Source: Craterostigma plantagineum
Taxonomy: Eukaryota > Streptophyta > Magnoliopsida > Lamiales > Linderniaceae
Direction: 5' to 3'
DNA length: 64,000 nt
NCBI GenBank assembly: GCA_027422505.1
Contig: JAPQWV010001361.1
Location: 29,484-93,483 of the forward strand
In this document: in pieces, positions 22,150 through 34,353 of the stretch
Numbering within the stretch: the first letter of the stretch is position 1
Layout of the letters: the number at the start of each line of letters is the position of its first letter
Notes under the pieces: model-generated
What the model saw: the letters and a program-made list of their open reading frames with translations, nothing else
Database searches by the model: none
Told to the model about the DNA's origin: nothing
Made by a program: the position numbers and the translations under genes

Positions 22150-23902
22150 TACTCCAATCATAACATAAAATTAGAACATTCCAGAAGCTTCATGGACCGT
22201 TAGTGAATCTTGTCTCCATCTTTATATGATACCACATCACGTGAAAACTATACCACTTCAGCATGATTTGATACCAATTTATACTCCTTTCATACCAAAA
22301 TATCAAGAACATTCCAGAAGCTTCATGATCCGTCAATGAATATGAATCAATATTTGTACCATACCAAAACACATGTAAAACATACCACTTCATCGTAATG
22401 TCGTACCAATTTATACGCCATTCATAACAGAAAATAAAGAACATTCCAGAAGCTTCATGATCCGTCAATGAATATGGTCTCACCATCTTTATATGATACC
22501 ACATCATATGTAAATTATACCACTTGATAATATTTTGGTAACATTTTATACTATCCTGGTAACAATACATTATGAAATGATACCACATTAAGTCGTACTG
22601 ATACTAGATAATATGTTATTTGTACCATATTAATGGATCGAATTATTTCGTTAAATAAAAGTTGTTTTTTTCGGTTGTGGAGGAATAAAATCATGGAAAT
22701 ATATGATTTGATGTATAACCACGAAGTTCCTTGATTTTGTTACGTTTTATGCAAATATGATATAAGTAGTCAAGTAATGATGTTTTGATCATGTGAATTG
22801 TATACCAATGCAAATCTTAGACAACTATATTTACATCACATTGATATATACCATTATGAATTACAACGAATGTATCCTAAACAACATTATACATCAATCA
22901 TAGAACAAATCTTACGACAATAAACCTTTAATCGTAACCCCGAAACAGTTTACCCTAAGATCCGACACTCTATACCAAAAAACTGGAAACCCTAGCGCGT
23001 AACCACAATCTGTAACACATAGAGTGTTTCTGGTACCACATTATTACAGGAATATATACTACATAAAAGTTTCTGATTAAACAGTACCACTACCTCCCAA
23101 ATGGTACCACTACCTCCCCAATCGTACCACTTACTCCCCAAATGGTACCAGTTCCTCCCAAATGATAACAGATCCTCGCCAAATCATACCACTTCCTCCC
23201 CAACGGGTACCATAACCTGCCGAAATGAAGAATATTCCACAACCTTCCAAATGACATATACTCTGAAAATAAATGATATCCCTTCTCATTCGCACCCTGC
23301 CAAATGACATATATTCTCTGAAAATAAAGAACATTCCAGAAGCTTCATGATCCGTCAATGAATATGGATCAACATTTGTACCATACCAAGACACATGTAA
23401 AACATACCACTTCATCGCAATGTCGTACCAATTTATACGCCATTCATAACAGAAAATAAAGAACATTCCAGAAGCTTCATGATCCGTCAATGAATATGGT
23501 CTCACCATCTTTATATGATACCACATCACATGTAAGTTATACCACTTGTAAATATTCTGGTAACCATTTATACTATCCTGGTAACAATACATTACGAAAT
23601 GATACCACATTAAGTCGTACTGATACTAGATAATATGTTATCTGTACCATATAATGGTTCGAATAATTTCGTAAATAAAGTTGCTTTTCTCGGTTGTAGA
23701 AGAATAAAAATCATGGAAATATATTATTTGATGTATTAAACCACCAAGTTCCTTGATTTTGTTAGCAAATAAGATGCAACTAGTCAAGTAATGAGGTTTT
23801 GATCATGTAAATATACACAAATGCGTAAACAGTAATCTGTAACACATCTTACATTTCTGGTACCATATTATTACATGAATATATACTACATAAAAGTTTC
23901 CA
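22150..23902 (+). repeat. Tandem block 2, duplicated as a 0.6-0.8 kb unit
   Basis: A unit of about 127 bp (ACATTCCAGAAGCTTCATGA, GTACCATACCAAAACACATG, TACCACTTCA) is repeated from 22150 to 22560. The larger stretch 22309-23072 recurs at 23327-23902, down to shared non-array text (AAGTTCCTTGATTTTGTTA; ATTACAGGAATATATACTAC). The second copy has an internal deletion. Confidence 0.8.
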
Positions 23903-23934
23903 CCCAAAATAATACTAAGATTCAGCTTTCCCGC

Positions 23935-24640
23935 CCCAAATAATACTAAGATTCAGCTTTCCCGCCAAAACAGCGTGACTTGCTATACCAGTTTACGCCT
24001 CTACTATACCACTTTACTCTGTTTTAGTATCACATCTTATAAAACTAATACCAAATCAGAATAAGTAATAGTTATCGTCGCTATACCACTTTACGCCTCT
24101 ATTATACCACTTGACGCTATTTTTGTACTACATCTTATAAAACTGATACCAGATGAGAATGAGTAATATCTCGTACCAGTTCGCATAACGCTTCTTATCG
24201 TCCCCATACCACTTTACGCATAAATCGTACCTCTTTATGCTATTTCGGTACCACATATCGAAAATCTATACCAGATGATAATAAGTAATATCTCGTACGA
24301 GATCGATGATATACCACTTTACGCCTACTATATACCAATTTATGCTTTCTGGTACCGCATTATAAAACTGATACCAGATGAGAATGAGTAATATCTCGAA
24401 TACCGGTTCGAGTAACGCTTCTTATCGTTGATATACCACTTTATGCCTCTAATTACCACCTTACGTTGTTTTAGTACCTCATCATATAAAATTATTAACA
24501 GAGTAGAATAACTATTATCTCGTACCAGTTCGAGTAACGATTCTTATCATAACCATACCACGTTACGCATATACTGTACTAGTTATTGTGGTTTTCATAC
24601 CACTTTAAGACTTTTTCATACCACATAACGAACACTTGTT
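23935..24640 (+). repeat. Tandem TACCAC block 3
   Basis: About five degenerate copies of a 120-130 bp unit with CTATACCACTTTACGCCTC, AAACTGATACCAGATGAGAA and GTAATATCTCGTACCAGTTCG. Confidence 0.75.
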
Positions 24641-25169
24641 TTTAAACGATTTTTTTCTGCCGATTTCACTTTCAGTTCCTTAATCTTCAGTGACGAAAGA
24701 TTGAGTCACCTCTATGGCGCCACTTATTTTTCAAGCTATGGGTCTCTCCAATTTATGCATATTAGCTTTAATTTCGACCAAACATGCTCGATTTATCTTA
24801 ATTGCGAAATAAATTTCTAGAAATTATTCCTCACAAATCTTAAATCTGAAGACGTAAATATCATTGACATCATCGAGTGCACATCAGACTTGATTTTGTG
24901 CCCAGTATGGTCGAAAGTTTACGGCAAATCGATCGTTCAAAGGTTTTTTCGATTGATAACACTTGAATAACATATTGTAACACAATATAGCGATATCATA
25001 CCTCTTTATATTAGACCAACAAAGGGCATTTTTGTCACTTCAGAGATTGTATCCTTTACGTTGAATATAATTTAATGTGGGTCCTTAAACCTATACTTTA
25101 TGGGAGGAGGGCCTGAACTCGACTCCAAAGTTTCGATGGGGCCTGAAATAGAAAGCCCCCTAAAATAAA

Positions 25170-26171
25170 TTGTCGGACAAAGACATAATCATTTGACTCT
25201 TGGGTTCGGACATTTCCTGTACTCAACTGCGCGTGATAATGCATTTTCTGATTGGCCCTTTCACATTATGGCATTCAAACGATTAATCAATTGATTGATT
25301 GGATATATAAACACATTTAGAAAGAAGTAATCATGATTATTGTACTGCGTAATTATAAAAAAATTATTATTTTATCTTATTTCTTTGGAGTAAAATGCAA
25401 GTTATACTGGCTTGTGACCCTATTCATTATATGCAATATCCGGTACTAATTGAGTCCACATTATCTCTGACTGACCCATCCGATAAATTAAATTCTATAT
25501 TATATATATACTATTTCGTATGTTGCCACATATTCGACATACGTATATACACTGATACAATCTAGTGTCACTTTCAATTAGATTCCAATATACAAAAATA
25601 GATGAGTTGAAAGACTACCTCAGTATATTTATACAATAAATGCCATTTAGTCTATATTGAATTAAATAGAGACATATTATTGCCTCAATTATCATCAGTT
25701 GAGATTTCAATAGTGCGATGGGGCGTTACCGCAATAATAAAACATGATTAATGAAGAAAAAAAGAATTAATTCCCTCAATTAAGTTAACTAATAATTCCC
25801 GGTCAAAAATAAGCAACCCGCTGATTGCGCTTTATCTGCGTGGAGAAAAGAGAGCGCCACGCTCCTCATTACGCAAAAACCACACATTCATTTTCCACAA
25901 TTGATTTGCTTTTAGATTATTCAAACGTTATAGAATTTTCTGTTGACCATAGTTGACTGTTCGATATAAGAAAAAAGCCACAGCTGGTAAGCACAAAGCT
26001 CACTCGTTTTATTAAGTTAATTACTTTTACATAAAATAAAACAGAACGCCACTCTAAACAAAAACAATTACAAGCCGAAAAAAACCCGGTCCAAACAAAA
26101 CTTGCCGTTGATCGACAAAACCGGCCGAGTAACTTAGAACACTCATGGTCATGCAGAAATGTATGGTTTTA
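25170..26171. other. Intergenic, 3' of CRF gene
   Basis: AT-rich. No gene or bounded element recognised. The right part holds the 3' UTR and polyadenylation region of the minus-strand ERF gene. Confidence 0.4.
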
Positions 26172-27307
26172 TTACAAAACAGATAAAACATCAGTACAAA
26201 GAAGCTCATCGTTGTCTCGAAAGTAATCGTCAACTTCGATCATAGAAGGATCGTTAAAATCTCCGAAGCTGAAATCTTGCAATAAGCAATCATCGAAGCT
26301 CGTAAGATCGTCAAAGCCCGCCATGAGATCTCCTATGAGATCGTCAGAAAACGAAACGGGCCCTTTCAAAAAGCCCGATTCCACGTCATCGAACAATAGT
26401 GTTTGTGTCTCGGTTTCAATGTCGAAGAAACCGTCGATGTCATAAGCGTCCATAGGCATAAACTCGTTAGCAGTGTATTCAAGAAGTGTACTTGTCTCCC
26501 CTTGAAACTGCTCCTTGACCACCGCTGGTTCATGGTCGACGCCCATCTCGGACCGACCCGCCCCGCCGTCGTCGCTGGTCGAGCTGGAACGGGTCGGATC
26601 TGTTCTGTAACGGAGCACAGACGTGGGTGAGGAGAGCTGGTTGTGGGATGGTTTGTTCTCATCCGCCGACTCGTACCCGGCGGCGCCGGCGCCACCGTGA
26701 CCGGAGCACGACGGGGGCGGTGTATTGAAATTGGTTTGAGCGTCGGGCCCACGTAGCTTAATAGCTGCGTTGTCGTAGACCCTCGCGGCTTCCTCGGCGG
26801 TGTCGTAGGTGCCCAACCAAAGCCTCACTCTTCTAGAAGGGTCTCTTATCTCGGCGGCCCACTTTCCCCACGGCCGTTGACGGACGCCGCGGAACTTCCG
26901 CGATCCTCCGCTTTGCGTCGACGGATCAGTCGCCGGAGGAGGAGCAATCTTGACCCTCATCTTCTTTGGTTTGGGTCTAATACTTTTGGGTTCGCCGCCG
27001 CCGTCGCATTGACTTCCGACGACGACGTTTCGAATTTGATTTCTTGGATGTATTTTCTGACTCGTTGAACTCGGAAAAGCTCTTCCTCTTCGTCGCTCGA
27101 CGAGTCTGTGGCGTCGGCGTCGGTGACAGTGATTCGAAGCGTCTTTAGCTGGTGTTGGTGGTGGCTTCGCCGCGAGCTCAACGCTTTTCGTTTCTTACCG
27201 TTTTGTTTGGGCGGCGGCGGCTTAACGAGCTTCGTGGTTGTTCTCCTGTGCTCGGTGACTCTCGCCGCCGGCCATAAAGAAACTCGGTGGTGGTGATGAA
27301 ACTCCAT
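26172..27307 (-). CDS. CRF: Cytokinin response factor (AP2/ERF)
   Basis: Minus-strand, intronless, about 378 aa from [10 protein letters not shown] (ATG at 27307). The CRF-specific N-terminal domain has [13 protein letters not shown], then [17 protein letters not shown] and a basic [11 protein letters not shown] stretch. One AP2 domain follows ([19 protein letters not shown] ... [14 protein letters not shown] ... [15 protein letters not shown]); the Ala and Asp of AAEIRD mark the ERF subfamily that binds GCC boxes. The C-terminal half is acidic with Asp/Phe-rich patches, a likely activation region. CRFs act in the nucleus downstream of cytokinin two-component signalling. A one-base deletion near 26965 separates the CRF and AP2 domains; I treat it as probable sequence error. 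An earlier in-frame ATG exists at 27364, but the MEF start fits the family. Confidence 0.88.
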
Positions 27308-30300
27308 TTTAATTTCTTCTTTCACGGCCAAAAGAGAAGAGAAAGAGAACTTAATGGGGGGCAAAATGAATCAAAGAGACGCTCGCAAAGGTTGCAAAAG
27401 ATCTGACAAAAGGGAAAACTATTACAGCCTTAAAAGGAGGAGTAAGTATTCAAAGGCTATTTGAAGAGACTGAGGAAGGTGAGATATTCTTGCTAAGGAA
27501 AGGAAATCACTTATTCGAAAATCTTTGTTGTTGTAAAGAAAGGAAAAGTGATCACTTGATGATGCGAATGGGGACTCTAAGAAAAAACTGCACACAGAGA
27601 TCACTGTCTTATAATGTCGCCGAAATTGGCAACTCTCGCCCACACCCACACCACGTTTGTTTATTATTATTTCTATAATTATATTAAAATCAATTAATTC
27701 CTTTTAGAAAATGGGATTCTGTAAAATCTTAGTGTTAATGTGAAAAAAAGTCTAAGGTCCTCGACATCGGCTAGCAACCAAAAAGGCAAATCTAGTTAGT
27801 TCTTCCAAAGATTGTGTAAATACAACACACAAATTTTGAAATATCAATTTTTAAACGATTATTCTACCTTAAACTCCTTCTAATGTTTCAATTATAGCAC
27901 ATAACATAACAATAATAGTTAATATATATACCTACACGAGCACGAGAGAGAGAAAGAGAGCCCACACGGGTGCGGTGTTCGAAAACGTGGCACGTGTGGG
28001 TCCCATGAAAGGTTTCGGTCCATTCAGTGAGCATGAAGCTATTGCCGAGTCAGTGAACGGTGTTCTTTGCTTACCACCACCTTTAATACTGAATTAAGTA
28101 TTATTATTTTAATTATAGATATTATTATTCATAATATACTTTATTCCTCGAAGTAAGTGTGGCCGGTCACGTGAGGCCCAGGATGCTCGGCCCAGTTAAA
28201 TAATTGTCGGTCAAACCCATTCAATTTGACCAAAAGGGCAAAAAAAAAAGAAGCATTTACAGCAATTTACTATAATTATCAAAGGAAAGAGCAACGGTAT
28301 ACTTGATCTTGGTTAAATTAAAACGTAAGAAGCCCTCATTTAGCTGCTGTGTAAAATAAATTGAAAATCGAGGTAGCAAATATCAAGAGGTTCGATTTAA
28401 AATTTCCAAATGCTTCTTTTATTTTTTTTAACATTTATTTAAAATATTAGTTAGGTCATATTTACAGTGGCGACTGGTGAGCAGCAGCCTTGGTTTGGCC
28501 GCCGTGAAATAATTAAAAAATAGAGCTTTGTTTGTACGGTTCTCTCTGGGCTTTATTTACCTTGGTTTCCTCCTTAACCAGTTTTCTTTTCACCCCTATC
28601 GAGAAAAAAAAGAGTTTTTTTACACATGCACTTCTTCTTGAATTAGTGAAATAATATCACCTTAAATAAAAATTTAATGGTGAACCATTAGCACGTCGAT
28701 ACCACTTCCAAACTAATAAAAACTAGGAAATTTTCAGTGCCCTACAGCAATTAATAACACCGTTTGAAAGGGTAACGTTAGTATATCTATAGAAATATAT
28801 CGGACATCATTAATCATAATAATCACCGCCCTTTTAGTTTTCTTGCAGCGCGTTACTCGCCATGATCGTACTTCACCTCTCGGCATATTCCAATTAGGAT
28901 ATTACTAACGATGATTAGTGCTTCTCAATATGCATTAACATAAGTTTTTGCATTTATTTCACCTCAATGAACTCTAATATATATATATATATATATATAT
29001 ATCATGTGGATTTGTAAAACATGTGGTATTCTTGGGGTTTGGCCTTCGTCTCCATTGAGCCAAGTGAAATTAATAACAATCAAACATATAAGTATAAATA
29101 CATCGAGCTCGACAAAGACATAACTTAGATTATGATTTCTTCCACAAACATACAAAATATAACTACATATATTACGTGATCAAGTTGATTACTTGTTCCG
29201 ACTTGTTTATATATACATATGTGGAGGTTCTTGTCTTGGCGAGAAGCTTAGGAGTCGATCGATCAATAAGTCAATGGAACATCAAGTTCGAGATTGTTAC
29301 TCATTAATTAAATTAATTAATTAATTCTGATTATTAAGAGCGGTAAGTTGTTTTCTTGGTTATGGTGAAGAAAGGCAGCTTAATATATGCTCGTCCTGTC
29401 TTTTTATTTGTTCATGCATGTATCTATCTATCTACTATGTTATTAGCTGTCTCTACATTAACTAGATATTTACCTACACTTACCGCCACTTGCGCAGTAG
29501 ATTGCTAGCTAGTATGTGAAATGGCACCATTATAAATAAGCTAATTAATTATAATATCTTTTCAAATGGTTTTCCTTTCGTTAATACAAAACACTACGAA
29601 CGGTTAAAGTTGTTTTTAAACTAATGTGTATATTTTAGGGAAATGAATAGAAAGTAATTTTGAGAAAATAAACATAGAAACTATTCTTGGAATCCATTCG
29701 TATTTTTGGAAATTGAACGGTCGAAAAAGGAATGTAATGATGTTAATGAATGTGTATCAATCATCGTAACGGAAAACGAAAATCGAATATAATCCCTATG
29801 CTTCTTCTCCAATTAATATGAATCAAAGTAAAACGAAATACAAATACGTATATAAATATTTAACAATCACGAGATCTGTTATGAAAAGAAGGGCCTCTCT
29901 CTCTCTGTAAGTATTGGTATTAGCACAGAAGATGATTTTCAAATAACGTGCAAGCTCAATTTTTCGTGCAAGATAAAGTAAATTCAATTCAACTGTCGAA
30001 TAATTTAATGAATGTAACAAATTAACTGCTAATTTCAAAGATAATTGTGTCACATGGCGTCGAGTTGAAGTAAGAGATGTTGGTCACGAACTTGCGAGTT
30101 AAATGTTCCTCAGTATTAACAGCTTAAACGATTATTAGCAAGGGATATGTTATATGTATTATGTTTTATTACATTATTTGAATAATTAAAAAACCGAGAA
30201 GCTGATGCGGGCCCCAAAAACCGTGGGTCCATTCTGACATCACACTTTTCCGGGCAACAATTCACCGGCGGCGTCCGCGCCACTTGATTCCACGTTTCGG

Positions 30301-30402
30301 AGGGTCACGTGATGGTGACGTGGCTTCTAAACTTAAATCAATAGGTATTTGTTTTAATTACACTTTGGCTGTAAACTGATCTTTATTTTTCATGCGATCA
30401 TT
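27308..30402. other. Long gene-free region upstream of CRF
   Basis: About 3 kb without a supported gene. It contains an A/T background, a TA run at about 28978-29002, CACGTG motifs (about 27991, 28169 and 30306) and a GC-rich island at 30205-30325 with CACGTG next to TGACGTGGC. These islands may be conserved cis-elements of the CRF gene, or of an unseen RNA. Confidence 0.4.
27961..28000. promoter_or_regulatory. ABRE/G-box cluster in inverted repeat
   Basis: CCCACACG at 27961 and CGTGTGGG ending at 28000 are perfect 8-bp inverted arms. Between and within them lie ACGTGGC and CACGTGT, abscisic-acid-response and G-box type sites for bZIP and bHLH factors. GTGGGTCCC follows, a class of TCP site. 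The cluster is about 650-690 bp upstream of the CRF start codon. Confidence 0.5.
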
Positions 30403-30411
30403 TATTATAGA

Positions 30412-30829
30412 GGCCAAATTATTATTTTGGGTCACTAAGTATACATGTTTTCGTTTTTGGGTCACGGTTTGATAATTGCAAAAGTAGATCACTAATTATA
30501 TATGTCAAAACAAATTTGGGTCATCCTCTCATTTTTTGGTCACTAAGTATACATGTTTTCGATTTTGGATCACTATGTTTTATGAATGCGAAAATGGATT
30601 TAATATAGCGATCTAAAAAAACTTAAACACGTATACTTAGTGACCAAAATTGAAAACACGTATACTTAGTTCTCCAAAATTGAAAACACGTATACTAAGT
30701 GACCAAAAATGAGAGGGTGACCCGAATTTGTTTTAACATACATAGTTAGTGACTTATTTTTGCAATTATCAAACATAGTGACCAAAAACGAAACATGTGA
30801 ACTTAGTGACCTAAAATTATATTTTGGCC
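30412..30829. mobile_element. Foldback MITE with GGTCACTAAGT repeats (element E)
   Basis: The element is nearly a full palindrome. GGCCAAATTATTATTTTGGG on the left matches GGCCAAAATATAATTTTAGG read from the right end, and the arms continue for about 200 bp through GGTCACTAAGTATAC, TTTGATAATTGCAAAA and GGGTCATCCTCTCATTTTT. The 8-bp repeat TATTATAG flanks it (30403-30410, 30830-30837), 8 of 9 if one more base is counted. No coding capacity. Confidence 0.8.
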
Positions 30830-30837
30830 TATTATAG

Positions 30838-31685
30838 TCGAAAAAGTTGAGAGAATGGAGACAAGGTAATAGCATAGGTGGTATGGGCTTCCGAACTTTA
30901 TAACATGAAGTTGAATTATTTACTATCAATATGATTTGCCATGGAGTTCATATGTTAGAAACAAATTATTAAACCATTTGAAGTTACTTTTGAAAGTTAA
31001 AGTCGATTAATCATGGAGCTGGAAGTTTCGTGAAATAAGGATTACAGACGACTCATGTTCTAAGAAAGATGAACATTTTGTAGTTGCGTAGGTGTAATGG
31101 TAATGAAAAAAGGTAAGCGCCTTCCAAATAATAAATATTTTTTCAGCCACAATTAATTAAGAAAAAAATAGGACATTATTGGGAAATTATTGATTCAGAC
31201 AAAGCACCACCTGGCCGCCGCTTTTTCTCCGGCGGCTGCGTGGCAGCTCAACCACCACTCATAGAACACACACTAGTGGGGTGTGCCCAAGTATAGAATC
31301 TTGTCCTCATTTAAGACAAAAACCAAAATTATATTCAAACAAGTAGTACAAAAAAAAATTAAAGCTGCATAAAATAGGGTTTATTTTTAATGAAAAAACC
31401 CATAGTTTCAGGGTCCATGTCCTATCACTAACTCCACACCTCCATCTCCACTCGTGGGCACGACCCTTTTGCCGGATTTTATTTAAATAAATTGCATATA
31501 TTAAATTAGGGTTTCGTATCAGATTCTTCCATTAATGCTGTGCTGACACGTGGAATTTATATAATGAGAAATGAGTCGAGCATTACACGACATGAGTCAC
31601 AACATGTACTATAAATATCTACCACATCTTATGGGAATTACAAAGTCTAATTAAATGAGTTTAGGATACCTATCACCATGCATGT
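30838..31685. other. Intergenic between two foldback elements
   Basis: No gene seen. Two GC-richer patches, about 31205-31260 (CCGCCGCTTTTTCTCCGGCGGC can pair with itself) and about 31420-31560 with ACACGTGG, stand out from the AT-rich background. Confidence 0.35.
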
Positions 31686-31694
31686 TTTATTTTA

Positions 31695-32125
31695 GGGACT
31701 TTTTCAATTCAGCCCCATTCAAGTTTAAAATCGAGTTTAGTCCCTGTCAGAAAAAATAATTAGTTTTAAGAATCCGATTTCTCATACACTTCATCGGTCT
31801 GCGGTACAACTTTTTTATTTTGCAGTACCACTTTTTTATTCTGCAGTACCAATAATTGTTCTGCAGTACCACTTCGTTTGTTCTGCAGTACCACTTCATT
31901 TTTACCGCAGAGAAATGAAGTGGTACTGCAGTACAATTAAGTGGTACTGCAGAACAATTATGTGGTACCGCATAACAAAGAAGTGGTACTGCAGAACAAA
32001 GAAGTGGTACCGCAGACCGATGAAGTGGTATGAAAAAATCGGGTTCTTAAAACTAATTGCTTTTTTTTTCTGACAGGGCTGAACTCGATTTTAAAACTTG
32101 AATGGGGCTGAATCATAATTAACTC
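31695..32125. mobile_element. Foldback MITE with GTACCACTT array (element C)
   Basis: 431 bp flanked by the perfect 9-bp duplication TTTATTTTA (31686-31694, 32126-32134). The arms of about 100 bp match closely (CAGCCCCATTCAAGTTTTAA, ATCGAGTT, CTGTCAGAAAAAA, TTAGTTTTAAGAA). Read from the right, the end is GAGTTAATTATGATTCAGCCCC. The centre is an array of TGCAGTACCACTT words, forward on the left and inverted (AAGTGGTACTGCAG) on the right, so the whole element folds into a hairpin. No coding capacity. Confidence 0.85.
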
Positions 32126-32134
32126 TTTATTTTA

Positions 32135-34353
32135 TCATAGTTATATGACCGTTCTCTTGTCACCATCGCTTCACTGCGTCTCATCTCACCGTTTAGTAAA
32201 GATTTGTAATAAATGCTTAAGCGTCCTTTTCAATTCGTTGATTCCTTTAAAACGTTACTGAAATCTTTTGACAGACTCTATTATCTACGACAATTAGCCA
32301 ATAATAGCTTATATTATATCACTGGTGCAGAACATAATCACGATGGATCGCATATTAAGGATGATATTATTCTTGTTATGCATATTTTCTATTTATTGAC
32401 AGTGCCATTAATTGTCATGATGGTAAGAGTCATAACATATCAATGTGATCGTGTGCAATAACCGAAGTAAATCACATGCGTTTAATTATCAAATCACAAA
32501 CATATATTTTTTTTCATCATATGGCCAAGCAATTGTCATCACGGTCCTCATATTCGGACGGACTACACCTATACTGAGACGAAAATGAACTTTGATTTCT
32601 ATACCTTAATTTACTTATTTTAACTTTTTAATTACTCCTCACGATGAAGAAAATAAGATCAATCTGAACTTCATTGTGTAGCAGTTTCATGAATGTCATA
32701 TCTTATATTTTTATGAATTGGTGGTCGTATATTTAATGCAGCAGAATTCTTTGACTTTTGATTTCCACTTCAGTAGAGTTAGTGGATCAGTTGATGTGTG
32801 ATAACTTCCTATTATATCTCGCTTGAGATTAACAATCGCTTAATACACACTTGCAAGAATTATAATTTTAAAAACACGCTAACTAAACTCATGATAATTA
32901 GTGATCAACCACTAAGTCCCTTGCATTCATGCATATAATTAGATATAGGTAAAGTCGTGCAGTATTTTGAAAACTATTTGTGAGATCTCTAGTGTGTTGT
33001 TGGGTGGTCCCAAAGAATCGTTCTTCAACAATATATCCCGATGCTTGGGCCCAAGCCCAATTTTGAGCCACAATTTCATTGGGCTTTTGGGCCCAAATAA
33101 ACATGGGCTAGCCCAAACGTTTTGACACTTATCGGGGAATTCCCGCCCCAGCCAGCGCAGACAAAGAATTTTGTCCCCATTTTTTTTAATAATGTGAGCC
33201 TTTAACGAAGAGACGAAGAGTAAGGTGTTGTGTTGTTGCGAGAAATGATAAACTTTTAGTTTACATATCGGGCTCCACGGGGATGGTTTGGGCCGAAACC
33301 CCGCGGGAAACGGGCCGATCCATTGTGAATCTTAGTTGGAGTGCTTAACTATGTCTACTAACCATGAGTTAACTACACTTGGTGACTCGTAGACTTTCAA
33401 TGTCTTCCTACCATTGAGAACAAACAACTATGACTATTAACCATGAGTTAACTACTAACTCTAACTCGTGTCAATGCTATTGCTAGTGTAATAGAGGCAC
33501 GGTATTAATTAATTCTATGAGTTGAACATTTTACTCTTAGTCAGCAATGGAAGCACACTTTTTATGTGAACTGTGAAGTGATAGTGTGGGTTACCTACCT
33601 GCCTTTTAACTCCAGTTAAGAAGGTGGCATGGCATGACCCAACCATGGTTAGCCTTTAAACACCTGCTCAGAAAACGAAAACTAGTCTCTACAATTTAGG
33701 GCTTTTTCCGAAATGCATCCTTAGCTTTTGCTCTCCACCGTTGCGATTTTTGGTGTGAAATTTCATCTGTCTGTGTTCGGAATTGCTCAGGTAATTTCTC
33801 CGTTTGTGTTCGCTCTCAGGTGATGGATTATCATCGTGCCGAAGAAATGTTTTTTTTTCTTCTTCTATTTGCTTTTCTTGCCGAGCTCAAACGTGCTGTT
33901 TGAGGTTTCAGTTGGTTGTTCAATGGTAGAATCATGCATGTGGATCGATTTTGATGTGTTGTCGACTCTGTTGATTCAAAACCTTTAAGCATCCAACTGA
34001 AGTATGTCTGAACATGATGGTTTCCCTGAAGCCTAGTGGTTATACGCATATTTTTTTGTAACTGGTATCAACCTTGCTATATTGAACAGATATTGAGATC
34101 AATGTCCTATCTTTTTTTTTCGTGGAGTTCATTCCTCTGCATCTGTAAGAGCTTGTTCGCACTTAGTTAAACATAAATTGAGAAATACTGCTTCATTTCT
34201 CCTTCTGCATTTTGTCGAGTTCACTTGAGTTCTCTTGAGTCGAGGCTTGCAGTTATAGCTTTGAAATTGAATTTGTTATGACTGAAGACTCATATCACCT
34301 GAATTCGCAGCGATACAGCTTAAATTAATCAGGTATACTACTAATGCTGTAAC
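32135..34353 (+). promoter_or_regulatory. Upstream region and leader of DnaJ gene
   Basis: No other gene recognised. A dense group of TGGGC/GCCCA words lies at 33046-33115 (GCTTGGGCCCAAGCCCA, CATTGGGCTTTTGGGCCCAA), with more near 33289-33320. Probable 5' UTR sequence begins around 33690 and contains a likely leader intron starting GTAATTTC at about 33791. The start codon lies within AACATGGAG. Confidence 0.45.

Larger units (their letters stand above)
20964..25160. mobile_element. TIR element B, 4.2 kb, TACCAC-rich
   Basis: Left end GGGCTAATTAGATATCAGG, right end (minus strand) GGGGGCTTTCTATTTCAGG, each continuing into related text (CAGGCCC, then GGTTTAAGGACCC or AGGTTAAGGACCC) for about 150 bp. 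A perfect 9-bp target duplication TAAAATAAA lies at 20955-20963 and 25161-25169, as for Mutator-like elements. The interior is almost entirely short-word arrays of TACCAC, TACCAA and TACCAG in several tandem blocks. No transposase was found; a weak frame at 21326-21749 arises from a tandem duplication. It is likely non-autonomous. Confidence 0.75.

Noticed and set aside
22190..23610. Two minus-strand frames of 130-160 codons with repeated Trp-Tyr motifs
   Set aside because: They are translations of the TACCAC array (GGTA read as Trp-Tyr codons) and are duplicated with it. The periodic protein is a by-product of the DNA repeat.
29823..30053. Minus-strand frame of 76 codons
   Set aside because: AT-biased composition, no family resemblance and no splice or promoter context. 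Treated as chance.
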